Part shown: positions 1 to 9,835 of the stretch, piece by piece
Numbering within the stretch: the first letter of the stretch is position 1
Layout: each line of letters opens with the position of its first letter
Assembly: GCA_902492895.1 (NCBI GenBank)
Contig: CABUNG010000001.1
Coordinates: 124,001-188,000, forward strand
Direction: 5' to 3'
DNA length: 64,000 bases
Source: an uncultured Oscillospiraceae bacterium
GTDB lineage: Bacteria; Bacillota; Clostridia; Oscillospirales; Acutalibacteraceae
Notes under the pieces: model-generated
Databases searched by the model: none
The model's input: the letters and a program-made list of their open reading frames with translations, nothing else
What the model was told of the DNA's origin: nothing
Program-made: the position numbers and the translations under genes

Positions 1-767
1 ATTACAATGTGCTGGAGACACCGCAGTTCATCGGGGTGCAGAATTACATACAGATGCTGTTTTATGATGACCTGTTTCCGACGGCGCTGTCGAACACGAT
101 GACGATGGCGATCTTCATCGGTCCGATCGGATACCTGATGGCGCTGCTGGTGGCGTGGATGATTAACGAGCTGACGCCGGCACTGCGGACGATCCTGGTG
201 ATCCTGTTCTACGCGCCGTCGATCTCGGGAAACGCGTACCTGATCTGGACGCTGCTGTTCAGTGGAGATGCGTACGGCTACCTGAACGCATGGCTGATGA
301 ACTGGAATGTGATCGGAGAGCCGATCCAGTGGCTGACCGACACGCAGTATATGATGGTATGCGTGATCGTGGTGAGCCTGTGGATGAGTTTGGGAACGGG
401 CTTCCTGTCCTTTGTGGCGGGTCTGCAGGGAATTGACCGCAGCCTGTACGAGTCGGCGGCGATTGACGGCGTACGCAACCGCTGGCAGGAGCTGTGGCAT
501 GTGACGCTGCCGTCCATGAAGCCGCAGCTGATGTTCGGGGCGGTGCTGAGCATCACGAGCGCGTTCTCGGTGGGGGAAATCTGCAACAATCTGTGCGGAA
601 ACCCCAGCACGGATTACGCGGTGCACACGCTGGTGAACCATATGCAGGATTACGGGAATACACGGTATGAAATGGGGTATGCGTGCGCCATCTCCACGTT
701 CCTTTTTGTGCTAATGATGGTATCGAACCAGCTGATTAACCGTTTGCTGAGAAAGGTGGGAGATTGA
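1..767 (+). CDS. Sugar ABC transporter permease, MalF/LplB-like (5' partial)
   Basis: Inner-membrane permease of a carbohydrate ABC importer. The reading frame is open to the window edge, so the N terminus and first membrane segments are missing. At least five hydrophobic segments remain. The cytoplasmic EAA loop, which docks the ATPase, is seen as YESAAIDGVRNRWQELW about two thirds along. The stop overlaps the candidate start region of the next permease, so the two are co-translated. No ATPase gene is present; MsmX-type shared ATPases are common in such systems. The substrate cannot be read from sequence, but the downstream enzymes suggest oligosaccharides. Confidence 0.93.
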   Translation, partial: YNVLETPQFIGVQNYIQMLFYDDLFPTALSNTMTMAIFIGPIGYLMALLVAWMINELTPALRTILVILFYAPSISGNAYLIWTLLFSGDAYGYLNAWLMNWNVIGEPIQWLTDTQYMMVCVIVVSLWMSLGTGFLSFVAGLQGIDRSLYESAAIDGVRNRWQELWHVTLPSMKPQLMFGAVLSITSAFSVGEICNNLCGNPSTDYAVHTLVNHMQDYGNTRYEMGYACAISTFLFVLMMVSNQLINRLLRKVGD

Positions 768-769
768 GA

Positions 770-1648
770 ATGCGGGTGATGAAAAGTTTGGCGCATCAGT
801 CATCCTACGCGCGTTCCAACGCGGGCGGCGTGTTTAACCTGCTGTTTTTGGGCGTGTTTGCGGCGGTAATGGCGCTGCCGATGGTGTACACGGTGACAAA
901 CGCATTCAAACCGCTGGATGAGCTGTTCATTTTTCCGCCGCCGCTGTGGGTGAGCAACCCGACATGGAACAATTTTGCGGGAATCTCCAGCATTCTGCGG
1001 GAGTCGTGGGTGCCGCTGGGGCGGTATATACTGAACTCGGTGTTTATCACACTGGGCGGGGTGATCGGTCAGGTGGTGTTCGCGTCCATGGCGGCGTACG
1101 TGCTGGCGAAAGAAGAATTCCCGGGCCGGAAGCTGCTGAACCAGGTGGTGGTGCTGTCTCTGATGTTCAACGGGACGGTGACGGCGATCCCCGGCTATAT
1201 CATCATGGCGGAGATGGGGATCGTGAACAATCACTGGGCGCTGATCCTTCCGGCATGCGCGTCGTCCCTGGGCTTGTTCCTGATGCGGCAGTTCATGGAG
1301 CAGATGGTGCCGACCACGGTGCTGGAGGCGGCCCGGGTGGACGGAGCGGGAGAACTGCGGATATTCTTCCGGATCGTCATGCCGATGTGCCGGCCGGCCT
1401 GGCTGACGCTGATTATCCTGTCGTTCCAGAGCCTATGGGGAAACACAGGCGGGATGTATATCTATGACGAGGAGCTGAAGACGCTGCCGTACGCGCTGCA
1501 GAACATCATCTCCGGCGGAACGATCGCGCGCAGCGGCGTATCCTCGGCGGTGGCGCTGCTGCTGATCATTCCGCCGCTGGTGACCTTTATCCTTTCCCAG
1601 TCGAACATCCTGGAAACGATGAGCACCTCCGGCATGAAGGATTCGTGA
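770..1648 (+). CDS. Sugar ABC transporter permease, MalG/AraQ-like
   Basis: Second permease subunit (292 aa) of the importer. It has an N-terminal membrane segment after a short basic tail, the region PLDELFIFPPPLWVSNPTW typical of the MalG branch, and an EAA loop around LEAARVDGAGELRIFFRIV. ATG 770 is chosen because an AAAGGTGGGAG ribosome site lies about 7 nt upstream; the TTG at 764 overlaps the previous stop. It probably pairs with the preceding permease, with a solute-binding lipoprotein encoded before the window. Confidence 0.93.
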   Translation: MRVMKSLAHQSSYARSNAGGVFNLLFLGVFAAVMALPMVYTVTNAFKPLDELFIFPPPLWVSNPTWNNFAGISSILRESWVPLGRYILNSVFITLGGVIGQVVFASMAAYVLAKEEFPGRKLLNQVVVLSLMFNGTVTAIPGYIIMAEMGIVNNHWALILPACASSLGLFLMRQFMEQMVPTTVLEAARVDGAGELRIFFRIVMPMCRPAWLTLIILSFQSLWGNTGGMYIYDEELKTLPYALQNIISGGTIARSGVSSAVALLLIIPPLVTFILSQSNILETMSTSGMKDS

Positions 1649-1716
1649 TTTCGGCGCTGCCGTATCCACAATAACAAAAGGGCGGCGGCCCGCGGGAAGG
1701 ATTGGATGGCTGGACT

Positions 1717-3858
1717 ATGAGAAAACGACTGACCATATACCTGACGGCAGCGGCGCTGCTTTTGGCGGGCGCGTTGCCGGTTTCGGCGGCGTCGGAGCTG
1801 GAAAACCCGGACGGCTCATATGTATTCGGATACTGGGGAGATACCCGTGCGACGCCGATTCCCTATGAAACGGAGCAGACCCTCCGCCTGAGCGATCTAA
1901 CCGATGTCCAGGGCTTCGAACTGGAAAACATTCCGGCGGCAGCGGATCTGGCGGTAGACGAAGCGGGGCGCTTTTATATTGCGGACAGCGCGAACAGCTG
2001 CGTGTGGACGGTAGATGAGGATATGCGCGCCGCAGGACGCTTCGACCGGTATCGCGCAGGCGATGGAAGTGAGCAGAGGCTGGCGGGCTGCGAAGGCGTG
2101 TGGGCCGCGGCGGGGAAACTGTATGTCGCGAATACCGGCGGCGGTAACCTGGTGGTGCTGGATGCATCCACGGGGGAAACGGTGCAGGTGGTGGAAGCGC
2201 CGTCGGAAGAGGAATGGAGCAGCACGATAGCGTTTGAGCCGATACGGCTGAGCACGGACGGCGGGGGCCGTATATATGTGATCTCCCGGAACCAGACGCA
2301 GGGAATCGTACAGTTTTCCAAGGACGGCGCGTTCATCGGGTATCTCGGAGCGTTGGACGTGAATCCGACGGCCTGGGATATCCTCATCCGGACTTTTGGG
2401 ACGGCGGAGATGAAAAAACGGACGCTGCAGCTGGTTCCGACCGAATTCACCAATCTGGTGTGCGACGGAGAAGGGATGGTGCTGGCCATTACCGAAACAG
2501 TGACCGATTCGGATATCTACAGCGCCATCCAGAGCCGAAGCGGAGAAAAGTTGCCGGTGCGGCTGCTGAACCCGCTTGGAAACGACATCCTGAAGAACCG
2601 CGGTTATTATCCGCCGGTAGGGGATGTGGATTTCACCTTGTACAAGAACGAGAATTCAGGAGCATCCCGGTTTTTGGACGCGGCGGTGGGGCCGAATGGC
2701 CTGTACAGCCTGCTGGACAGGGAACGCGGGAAGGTGTTTACCTATGACGGAGACGGAAATCTGCTGTATGTGTTCGGCGGGCTGGACGGCGGCGAGGGAA
2801 AATTCCAGCAACCCGTATCGCTGGTCTATCGCGGGGACCGCATCGCGGTGCTGGACCGTTCGGCGGGCAGCCTGACGCTGTTCGCGCCGACCCCCTTTGC
2901 GCAGAAGGTGCTGGCGGCGTACGCGGCGCATGACAATGGGAATGCGGAGGAGGAGACCGCCTGCTGGGAAGCGCTGGAGAAGGAATTCGGGGGATATGAC
3001 CTCACCAGCCTGGGACTGGGAAAGGCGCTGTTCAACCAGGGGGAATACCGTGCGGCGATGGAAAAGTTCCGGCAGGCGAACAACAAGACCTATTATTCCA
3101 AAGCGCTCAAAGGCTGGCAGTCACAGGTGGCGGAAAGCTATCTGGGATGGCTTTTGGCAGGCGCGGCCGCGGCAGCTGCGGCGGTGGTGCTGCTGGTAAA
3201 GGCGGTGAGCCGCGCGGTGAAACGCTCCGGACGGCCGCTGGTGCGTTCGGCGGCGTTCGGCTGGACGGTGATGACCCATCCCTTCGGGGGATTCTGGGAT
3301 TTGAAGTGGGAAAAGCGGGGCAGCGTGGGAGGAGCGACGCTGATCCTGCTGGCGGCGTTTGTGCTGCGGATGGTGAGCGCCCGGTGTGTGCCCTACCTGT
3401 TCAGCGATGCCGATCTGACACAGACCAATACCCTGACCGAAACCCTGTCACTCGGGGCGGTGCTGCTGCTGTTTGTGCTGGCAAGCTGGTGTCTGACCAC
3501 CCTGTTCGACGGTAAAGGGACGATCCGGGATATTTATATTTATACCTGTTACAGCCTGACGCCGTATGTGCTGTTTTCGATGCCGGTGCTGCTGCTGGGT
3601 CAGGTGCTGACGCTGGAGACGGCGTCTCTATTCACCAGCCTGAATCTGGTGCTGGTGATATACTGCGGGTTCCTGCTGGTGGCGGGGACGTTGACAGTGC
3701 ACCAGTTCACACTCGGAAAAACGGTGCTGATGCTGCTGATCAGTGTGGCCGGCGTGATGCTGCTGATCTTCCTGATCGTGCTGTGTGCGGGACTGGCGGG
3801 GAACATCGTAGACTTCCTAGCCGGGGTGGTGAAGGAGATCACCCTGCGATATGCCTGA
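1717..3858 (+). CDS. Exported NHL-repeat protein with C-terminal Yip1-type membrane domain
   Basis: A 713-aa protein starting with a clear signal peptide (RKR, then a hydrophobic stretch to PVSAA). Residues about 60-390 look like NHL/beta-propeller blades (ADLAVDEAGRFYIADS and similar repeats). A short TPR-like helical part follows (LGKALFNQGEYRAAMEKF), then a membrane segment and a multi-pass Yip1-like domain at the C terminus. In other Firmicutes this architecture sits beside carbohydrate ABC permeases and DUF5696 genes, as here. Its role is unproven; it may sense or scaffold at the membrane. ATG 1717 has GGATGG 7 nt upstream; TTG 1702 with GGAAGG is the alternative. Confidence 0.8.
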   Translation: MRKRLTIYLTAAALLLAGALPVSAASELENPDGSYVFGYWGDTRATPIPYETEQTLRLSDLTDVQGFELENIPAAADLAVDEAGRFYIADSANSCVWTVDEDMRAAGRFDRYRAGDGSEQRLAGCEGVWAAAGKLYVANTGGGNLVVLDASTGETVQVVEAPSEEEWSSTIAFEPIRLSTDGGGRIYVISRNQTQGIVQFSKDGAFIGYLGALDVNPTAWDILIRTFGTAEMKKRTLQLVPTEFTNLVCDGEGMVLAITETVTDSDIYSAIQSRSGEKLPVRLLNPLGNDILKNRGYYPPVGDVDFTLYKNENSGASRFLDAAVGPNGLYSLLDRERGKVFTYDGDGNLLYVFGGLDGGEGKFQQPVSLVYRGDRIAVLDRSAGSLTLFAPTPFAQKVLAAYAAHDNGNAEEETACWEALEKEFGGYDLTSLGLGKALFNQGEYRAAMEKFRQANNKTYYSKALKGWQSQVAESYLGWLLAGAAAAAAAVVLLVKAVSRAVKRSGRPLVRSAAFGWTVMTHPFGGFWDLKWEKRGSVGGATLILLAAFVLRMVSARCVPYLFSDADLTQTNTLTETLSLGAVLLLFVLASWCLTTLFDGKGTIRDIYIYTCYSLTPYVLFSMPVLLLGQVLTLETASLFTSLNLVLVIYCGFLLVAGTLTVHQFTLGKTVLMLLISVAGVMLLIFLIVLCAGLAGNIVDFLAGVVKEITLRYA

Positions 3859-3896
3859 CAGAAACCTCGAAGCCGCGGAAAGGAATGGAGAATCGG

Positions 3897-6428
3897 ATGA
3901 AAAGATGGAAGAGACGGATCGTGCGGCTGACGGCGATTGCGAGTGTGATCGGGGCGTTCGCGGTGCTGTTGTCTACCCACTCAGAGAGCCGGAGGAATCT
4001 GGGGACCACGGAGAATTTCAGGCTGCCCGAACCGGCGGGCCGGGACTTGACGGAAGACGCGGAACTGGAAGAAACGGCGGTGTTTTCAGAAAACGGGCGG
4101 ACGCTGTATGTGTCGCCCGGCGGCGCGGTGCGCCTGGCGGAGGACGAGACGGGGAAAACGCTGTGGAGAAACACGGCAGAGGATGACGATATCCGTCTGC
4201 TGGGAACCGAGGATGCGGCGGTGTCGCCTGTGAGTATCACCTATCGGTACGACGGCGAGACCGATATTACGCTGTATTCGGATACGGACGCGGTGATGAA
4301 CGAACAGTACACAGCGGCGTATACGGAGGATGAAAGCCGGCTGCGGGTGACGTACCTGTTCGGGGAGGTGGGGCAGAGCGGCATCCTGCCCTATGGGATT
4401 ACCCAGGACACCATGGAAAAAGAGATCCTGCCGAAGCTGACGGAGGAGGAACGGGACTACCTGCTGCGGCGGTATGTGCTGTATACGGCGGAGACGGCGA
4501 AAAGCATTGTGCTGGAAACCTGCCCGGGCGTAAAGACGACCCCTCTTTACTACCTGGAGGACTGTGAAGCGGTAGCGATGAAGAACAAAACCACGGCGTA
4601 TCTGGGAAAGGCGGGGATGACGGAAGAGCTGTTTGAGGAGCAGTGCCGGCAGACAGGAGAAAAGCCGGTCAGCTATGACGAATCGTACCTGCTGACGGTG
4701 GAGTACTGGTTGGAGAACGGGGACGTGATGGTGAACATCCCGTGCGAAGAAATGCGGTACCATCCGGAGAATCCGTTGACGACGGTTACGCTGAACGGGG
4801 CGGCCACGTACGCGGAAAAAACGGAGGAAGGGGCGTACCTTCTCCCGGCAGGCAGCGGGGCATTGCAGCACTTTTCGGAGGGGACGGAACGGACCCATGT
4901 ATACGGATATTTTGGTGCGGACGATCTGCAGAAGGAGACGCAGACGAAAGAATACACGTTCCCGCTTCCGATATATGGAATGCTGCGGGAGGACGGAAGC
5001 GGTCTGCTGGCGGTGATCGAGAAAGGGGCGGCGCAGGCGGCTCTGACGGAGAAATATTCGGATGGGGCGAGCCAGCTGACGCTGAGTTTCCGTCTGCTGG
5101 AATACGGGGATTCGTCGGTGACGGCACAGCAGACGTCAACGGTGTTCGGCGGCTCAGCCTATACCGGAGACCTGACGGTGCGCTACCGCGTTGTGGAAAG
5201 CGGAGCGGACGTATCGGCGTTGGCGAAGGAATACCGAGAACTGCTGAAGGCGCAGGGGAAACTGCCGGAAACCGTGAAAAATGAAGACGGACTGCTGGTG
5301 GAGCTGATCGGAAACGTCCCCTATTCGTATCAGTGGGGCGGACTGTTCCCGGTGACGAAGGATCTGGTTCTGACGAGCTGGGAGGAAACGGAGGAGATTG
5401 TCCGGACGCTGGGAGAAAACGGCCTGAAGACATCGGTGAAACTGTCGGGATACAATGAGAAGGGGTTGTTTAATCAGACGCCGGGGCGGTATCGATGGGC
5501 ATCCGGCCTGGGAAAAGACAGGGTGAGGGAATCGGCGCTGGCGGTCTTGACGAGGTTGGGGACGACATACCTGGACGTGAACCTGCCGTACAGCTATGCA
5601 GGGAGAAACCGGCTCCTGACAGGATATGACGCGCAGAAGAAAAACGCAAGACAGGCCAACAACCGTGCGGCGACCCGGACGCTCCGAAGCCAATCGACGG
5701 GGGATGCGCTGTCGAAGGCGGGAACGCTGCAGGTGGTGTCGCCGTATTGGTATACATCGTACGCCAAGGCATACAGAGAAGGGCTGGATTCCCGGCTGGG
5801 AGTGAGTGTGGGAGAGGCGATGCTTCGACTGAATACGGATTTTTCGGAGAAACATCCGATAAACCGGTCGGACGCACTGACGGCGCTGAGAGAATCGGCG
5901 GCCCTGTTGGCAGAGGACCGGGCAGTGATGAGCCGGAACCCGCTGGCAGATGTGCTGAACGACTTGACGCTGGCGGAGGACCTGAGCCTGATGGGAGAGG
6001 CAGCGTATCCGCTCAGTGATTATGTGCCGTTTGTGCAGATGGTGCTACACGGGCATGTGGCATATACAAGCCGTCCGCTCAACGCGGCCGGAGATTACCG
6101 AAAAGCGCTGCTGGAAGCGGCGGAGACCGGCAGCATACCCAAATTCACCCTGGCAGGCCGGATGGACGAACGAATCCGGGAAACGGAATACGATTACCTG
6201 TACTACGTGGATTGGACGAAATGGAAAGACACCGTACTGACGGATGCGGCAGCGATGAAGGAGCTGCATGACCGGTTCTCCGGTCAGGAAATCGCCGCCC
6301 ATGAACGCCGCGGAAGCCTCGCCAAAACCACCTATTCCGATGGGGCCGCTGTTTATGTCAACTACGGCGAGCAGGAAGCCTCATGGGACGGTGTATCGGT
6401 TCCGGCATTGGGATGGACGGTTTTTTAA
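3897..6428 (+). CDS. DUF5696 family exported protein
   Basis: An 843-aa protein with a basic N terminus and one hydrophobic anchor (IVRLTAIASVIGAFAVLL), so probably outside the cell and membrane-tethered. The middle and C terminus resemble DUF5696 proteins, which look like glycoside-hydrolase-type barrels (segments such as TSWEETEEIVRTLGENGLK and YLDVNLPYSY). No catalytic residue can be assigned from sequence alone. ATG 3897 is preferred because GGAG lies 6 nt upstream; an in-frame ATG at 3885 is possible. It follows the NHL/Yip1 gene by 38 nt in the same transcription unit. Confidence 0.75.
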   Translation: MKRWKRRIVRLTAIASVIGAFAVLLSTHSESRRNLGTTENFRLPEPAGRDLTEDAELEETAVFSENGRTLYVSPGGAVRLAEDETGKTLWRNTAEDDDIRLLGTEDAAVSPVSITYRYDGETDITLYSDTDAVMNEQYTAAYTEDESRLRVTYLFGEVGQSGILPYGITQDTMEKEILPKLTEEERDYLLRRYVLYTAETAKSIVLETCPGVKTTPLYYLEDCEAVAMKNKTTAYLGKAGMTEELFEEQCRQTGEKPVSYDESYLLTVEYWLENGDVMVNIPCEEMRYHPENPLTTVTLNGAATYAEKTEEGAYLLPAGSGALQHFSEGTERTHVYGYFGADDLQKETQTKEYTFPLPIYGMLREDGSGLLAVIEKGAAQAALTEKYSDGASQLTLSFRLLEYGDSSVTAQQTSTVFGGSAYTGDLTVRYRVVESGADVSALAKEYRELLKAQGKLPETVKNEDGLLVELIGNVPYSYQWGGLFPVTKDLVLTSWEETEEIVRTLGENGLKTSVKLSGYNEKGLFNQTPGRYRWASGLGKDRVRESALAVLTRLGTTYLDVNLPYSYAGRNRLLTGYDAQKKNARQANNRAATRTLRSQSTGDALSKAGTLQVVSPYWYTSYAKAYREGLDSRLGVSVGEAMLRLNTDFSEKHPINRSDALTALRESAALLAEDRAVMSRNPLADVLNDLTLAEDLSLMGEAAYPLSDYVPFVQMVLHGHVAYTSRPLNAAGDYRKALLEAAETGSIPKFTLAGRMDERIRETEYDYLYYVDWTKWKDTVLTDAAAMKELHDRFSGQEIAAHERRGSLAKTTYSDGAAVYVNYGEQEASWDGVSVPALGWTVF

Positions 6429-6460
6429 GGAAATAAATTTATGCGGATGGAAGGGTCTTT

Positions 6461-7147
6461 ATGAAAAGAGAAATCCTCAAGCCAGGAAAGCTGTCCCTGC
6501 CTGCCGACCTGCGGCGGGATGAGTTCGATGCAGACAATGAGCGTATCCTTACACTGAAGGAGGCAGTGGATATCGTATTCATCGGGGACTCCATCACGGA
6601 AGGGTGGAATGTGCGGCAGGCGTTTGCGGGCTTCGGGAATGTGGTCAACCGGGGAATCAGCGGCGATGTGATCGATATCATCGAGAAGCGGCTTGCCGCC
6701 GATGTTCTCCAGCTGAAACCGCGGACGGCGGTTATTCACGGTGGGGTAAACAATACGTTCTCCTTCTTTGAAACGGCGGAGGAAGATATGCCTGCGGCGA
6801 TCGAAAAAGCGATGGATACTTTTGTGCGCTCTTATGAAGCGATATTCGAAGCCTGCCGCCAGGCGAAGCAGCGGGTCATTGCCTGTACGATCACCCCGCT
6901 GGCGGAGCAGCCCTCCTCCGGCGCAGCGGCCCGGAAGGAGACCGTGGCCCGGATGAACGGAGAACTATTCCGGCTCTGCTCCCATTACGGTGTCCCTTGT
7001 GCAGATTACCATACCCCGCTGGCGGAATTCGACGGCTTGACCGCCCAGCCCTGTCTCACCTATGACGGCCTGCATCCCAATGATGCGGGCTACGCCCGCA
7101 TGGACCGCGTGATTCGACCTATTCTTACCGCGGCCCTTGCAGATTGA
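6461..7147 (+). CDS. SGNH/GDSL-type hydrolase
   Basis: A 228-aa intracellular esterase-like protein with no signal peptide. Block I is FIGDSITEGW (catalytic Ser), block III includes HGGVNNT, and block V is DGLHPNDAG (Asp and His of the triad). Family members remove acetyl or other acyl groups from sugars. Start ATG 6461 has GGAAGGG 6 nt upstream. Its place between an exported DUF5696 protein and a beta-helix protein suggests a role in deacylating imported oligosaccharides; that is inference. Confidence 0.88.
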   Translation: MKREILKPGKLSLPADLRRDEFDADNERILTLKEAVDIVFIGDSITEGWNVRQAFAGFGNVVNRGISGDVIDIIEKRLAADVLQLKPRTAVIHGGVNNTFSFFETAEEDMPAAIEKAMDTFVRSYEAIFEACRQAKQRVIACTITPLAEQPSSGAAARKETVARMNGELFRLCSHYGVPCADYHTPLAEFDGLTAQPCLTYDGLHPNDAGYARMDRVIRPILTAALAD

Positions 7148-7177
7148 GATGAAAAACGGAAACGGAGGCAGAACGCC

Positions 7178-8212
7178 GTGTGTGATGAAATCGATGTAAA
7201 AGAGCTGGGAGCGGCGGGCGACGGCCAAACGGACGATACGAAAGCACTGCAGGGAGCCATCGATTTGGCGGCTGAAACGGGGCGGGCAGTCTTTCTGCGT
7301 CCGGGCCGCTACCGCTGCGGGACGCTGGTCCTGCGGCCGGAGGTGACGCTGTACGCCGAACCGACTTGGGGTTTCCGGCGACAGGCCTGCGGCCGGACGG
7401 TGATCCTGCAGGCGGAGGAAGCGATGGTCTGCCAGCTTGATCTGACCACGGCGTATGGCTGCACCCTGCGGGGATTGTCCCTGCTGGGGAACGGGAGCGG
7501 CGTCTGCGCAGGGCTGCTTTCCCGAAAAACCGATTACGGCACACAGGAGGACGCGTATCGGATCGAGGACTGCTGTGTATCCAATTACGGCGGGCACGCG
7601 GTGTTTCTGGACCATATCTGGTGTTTCAGCGTGCGGCACTGCCAGTTTGGCCACTGCGGCGGAGACGGACTGCGGGTCAACGGCTGGGATGGATTCGTGC
7701 TGGATAACTGGTTTTCTGGAAATAAGGGTGCAGGATATTTCGGGGAGGAACCCAACGCGTCGGTCACCCTGACCGGCAACCGGATCGAATGGAATGCTGC
7801 CGGCGGCATTGTCGCAGCGGGAGGCAGTCATTACAACATCACCGGCAACTACATCGACCGGTCAGGCCAGGCCGGGATCGAGATGAGGCGGATGCATACC
7901 GTGAGCTGTACAGGCAATGTGCTGTATCGCAGCGGCAAGTTCCAGGAGAATGACCCGGAGGGGGCACAGTGCATTCTGGAGGAGTGCGCGGGCCTGACCT
8001 TTACCGGCAACTCGATCAAGCACGGACGGGACGACAACGACGCGGGCGTGATCACCCCCGCGTGGGCTATGCGGCTGCGGGGGCTGACCGACTGCGTGGT
8101 GGCCAACAATGCCCTGCATAAAGGGGGTACCGTTGGCCTGACCGATGATCGCGGTGGACACGAAAACTCTATAATCGAGAACAATGTGGGCAGGGCCTCT
8201 TCCGTGCTGTGA
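7178..8212 (+). CDS. Right-handed parallel beta-helix (pectate-lyase-like) protein
   Basis: 344 aa. The N terminus has the GAAGDGQTDDTKALQGAID signature found at the start of Pectate_lyase_3/GH28-like helices, followed by repeated short strands with Asn-rich turns (TGNRIEWN, TGNYIDR, TGNVLYRS, TGNSIKHG). No signal peptide is seen, so it probably acts inside the cell on imported sugar chains. The start is GTG 7178 with GGAGG about 9 nt upstream. A lyase or hydrolase role is possible but catalytic residues are not assignable by eye. Confidence 0.8.
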   Translation: MCDEIDVKELGAAGDGQTDDTKALQGAIDLAAETGRAVFLRPGRYRCGTLVLRPEVTLYAEPTWGFRRQACGRTVILQAEEAMVCQLDLTTAYGCTLRGLSLLGNGSGVCAGLLSRKTDYGTQEDAYRIEDCCVSNYGGHAVFLDHIWCFSVRHCQFGHCGGDGLRVNGWDGFVLDNWFSGNKGAGYFGEEPNASVTLTGNRIEWNAAGGIVAAGGSHYNITGNYIDRSGQAGIEMRRMHTVSCTGNVLYRSGKFQENDPEGAQCILEECAGLTFTGNSIKHGRDDNDAGVITPAWAMRLRGLTDCVVANNALHKGGTVGLTDDRGGHENSIIENNVGRASSVL

Positions 8213-8255
8213 TAAAGAATGGGGCTGTGAAGGGCGCAGAGGGGAGAACATAGCG

Positions 8256-9821
8256 ATGAAGGAATACCGCTGTCTGTACAATTTGGATATGGGCGCGATC
8301 TCCTTGTGCCTGAGCCGGCAGAGAGAGGCGTTTGAAGGGGTGTTCTCGGTCGAGCATGTGCGGGAATTTGTACGGGATGCAGCGGGCACGATGGTGGACG
8401 TGTTTCTGTGCTGTCCGACCCTGCTGCGGCTGCCGCTGTGGAATTCGAAGGAGGAGCCGCACTGGAAGGAGAACGCATCATCGCTTCATCCTCCGGCAGA
8501 CCGGAAAAGCTGGACGCCGTCGGAGCGGCTCTACTACCCGATGCAGGAGTACATCCTGTCGGGAGGTGACCCGGTGCGAGACGTGTACGACGCGGTCCGG
8601 GAGTCGGACATGGCGTTTTTCTTTTCTTACCGGATGAACGACTGGCATTTCGTGGAGCTTGACGAGCCGGAGCGGTATCCGACGCTGGACCGGTTTTATG
8701 TGGAGCACCCGGAATACCGGATCGGCTGCTCTAACAGAGACAATCCGGTTGGTTGGAATGTCAAAAACAGCCGCCAGCAGAACTATATCATCCCGGCTGT
8801 GCAGCGTCATTATTTCGCCCTGCTGACCGAACTGGCGGAGGAATACGACATCGACGGGCTGGAGCTGGATCTGATGCGTTCGCCGAACTACTTTCCGCTG
8901 GACCGGCTGGAGGAAGGGACGGCGTCGATGACCGCGTTCGTCCGGTCAGTGCGGGCGCTGCTTGACCGGGTCGGCCGGGAGAGGGGAAAGGAATTGCCGC
9001 TGTGCGTGCGGGTTCCCCACCGGTATGCCTACTGTGCGCGAATCGGGCTGGATGTGAAAAGCTGGGTGGAAAACGGCTGGGTGCAGATGGTGAACGTCAG
9101 TTCAAGCTATTTCCACACCGAAGCGCTGGAGCTGGAGGAATACCGGGCGGCGCTGCCGGGCGCACGGATCTACGGCGAAGAGCAGATGGTGATGAACAAC
9201 GGGATCAACCGGTATGGCTGGCCGTCGGAACGGCGGACGCCGCCGGAGGTTTTAGAAACGACGGCTTATGCCTTCCTGCGGCGGGGAGCGGACGGGATAT
9301 CGCTTTACAATTTTCCCTTTACGCGGGAGGTGGAACAGCCGGTGAAGAATCCGGACAGCCTATACGCCGAGCCTCCGAAGAAGGTGCTGATGCATCTGGC
9401 GGATGAGGGTTATTTGAAAACACGGCCGAAGCATTATGTATCCTACGGTTATCCCGACTTGACGTTTGATGGAAAGCTGCCCGCCATGGGGATGGTGACC
9501 ACCTCTTGGCGGATATGGGATCATCCGTCGGCCTTTCACGCGGCGCTTCTGCGGGTGATCGGCCGGGGGGATGTGCAGCGGCATGGGAAACAGGTGCGGC
9601 TGAATGGCGTGCTGCTGGAGGACAGCGGGAACAATGGCGAGCTGTTTCCGGAAACAATTCAGGAGGGGCAATTCCCGCCGGAGCAAACCTTCAACTGCCG
9701 TGTGCCGATGGAAGCGCTGGCAGAGGAGAACCGGCTGGAAATTGCGCTGACACCGCCGGATATCGAAATCTTTGGTGTGGAGCTGGCCCTGTACCGGGAT
9801 CAGTCGGACATCAGCAAATGA
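8256..9821 (+). CDS. Putative TIM-barrel glycoside hydrolase-like protein
   Basis: 521 aa, no signal peptide. Segments such as IDGLELDLMRSPNYF, the long helix AVQRHYFALLTELAEEY and GISLYNFPF resemble GHL/GH10-like TIM barrels, in which the acidic ELDLMR strand end could carry a catalytic residue. The C-terminal 120 residues look like a beta-sandwich. It cannot be placed in a CAZy family by eye. ATG 8256 follows GAGGGGAG; upstream in-frame codons overlap the preceding gene. Its TGA stop overlaps an ATG, and the next gene starts just after, so the two are likely translated together. Confidence 0.65.
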   Translation: MKEYRCLYNLDMGAISLCLSRQREAFEGVFSVEHVREFVRDAAGTMVDVFLCCPTLLRLPLWNSKEEPHWKENASSLHPPADRKSWTPSERLYYPMQEYILSGGDPVRDVYDAVRESDMAFFFSYRMNDWHFVELDEPERYPTLDRFYVEHPEYRIGCSNRDNPVGWNVKNSRQQNYIIPAVQRHYFALLTELAEEYDIDGLELDLMRSPNYFPLDRLEEGTASMTAFVRSVRALLDRVGRERGKELPLCVRVPHRYAYCARIGLDVKSWVENGWVQMVNVSSSYFHTEALELEEYRAALPGARIYGEEQMVMNNGINRYGWPSERRTPPEVLETTAYAFLRRGADGISLYNFPFTREVEQPVKNPDSLYAEPPKKVLMHLADEGYLKTRPKHYVSYGYPDLTFDGKLPAMGMVTTSWRIWDHPSAFHAALLRVIGRGDVQRHGKQVRLNGVLLEDSGNNGELFPETIQEGQFPPEQTFNCRVPMEALAEENRLEIALTPPDIEIFGVELALYRDQSDISK

Positions 9822-9835
9822 AAGAGGAAGCGACG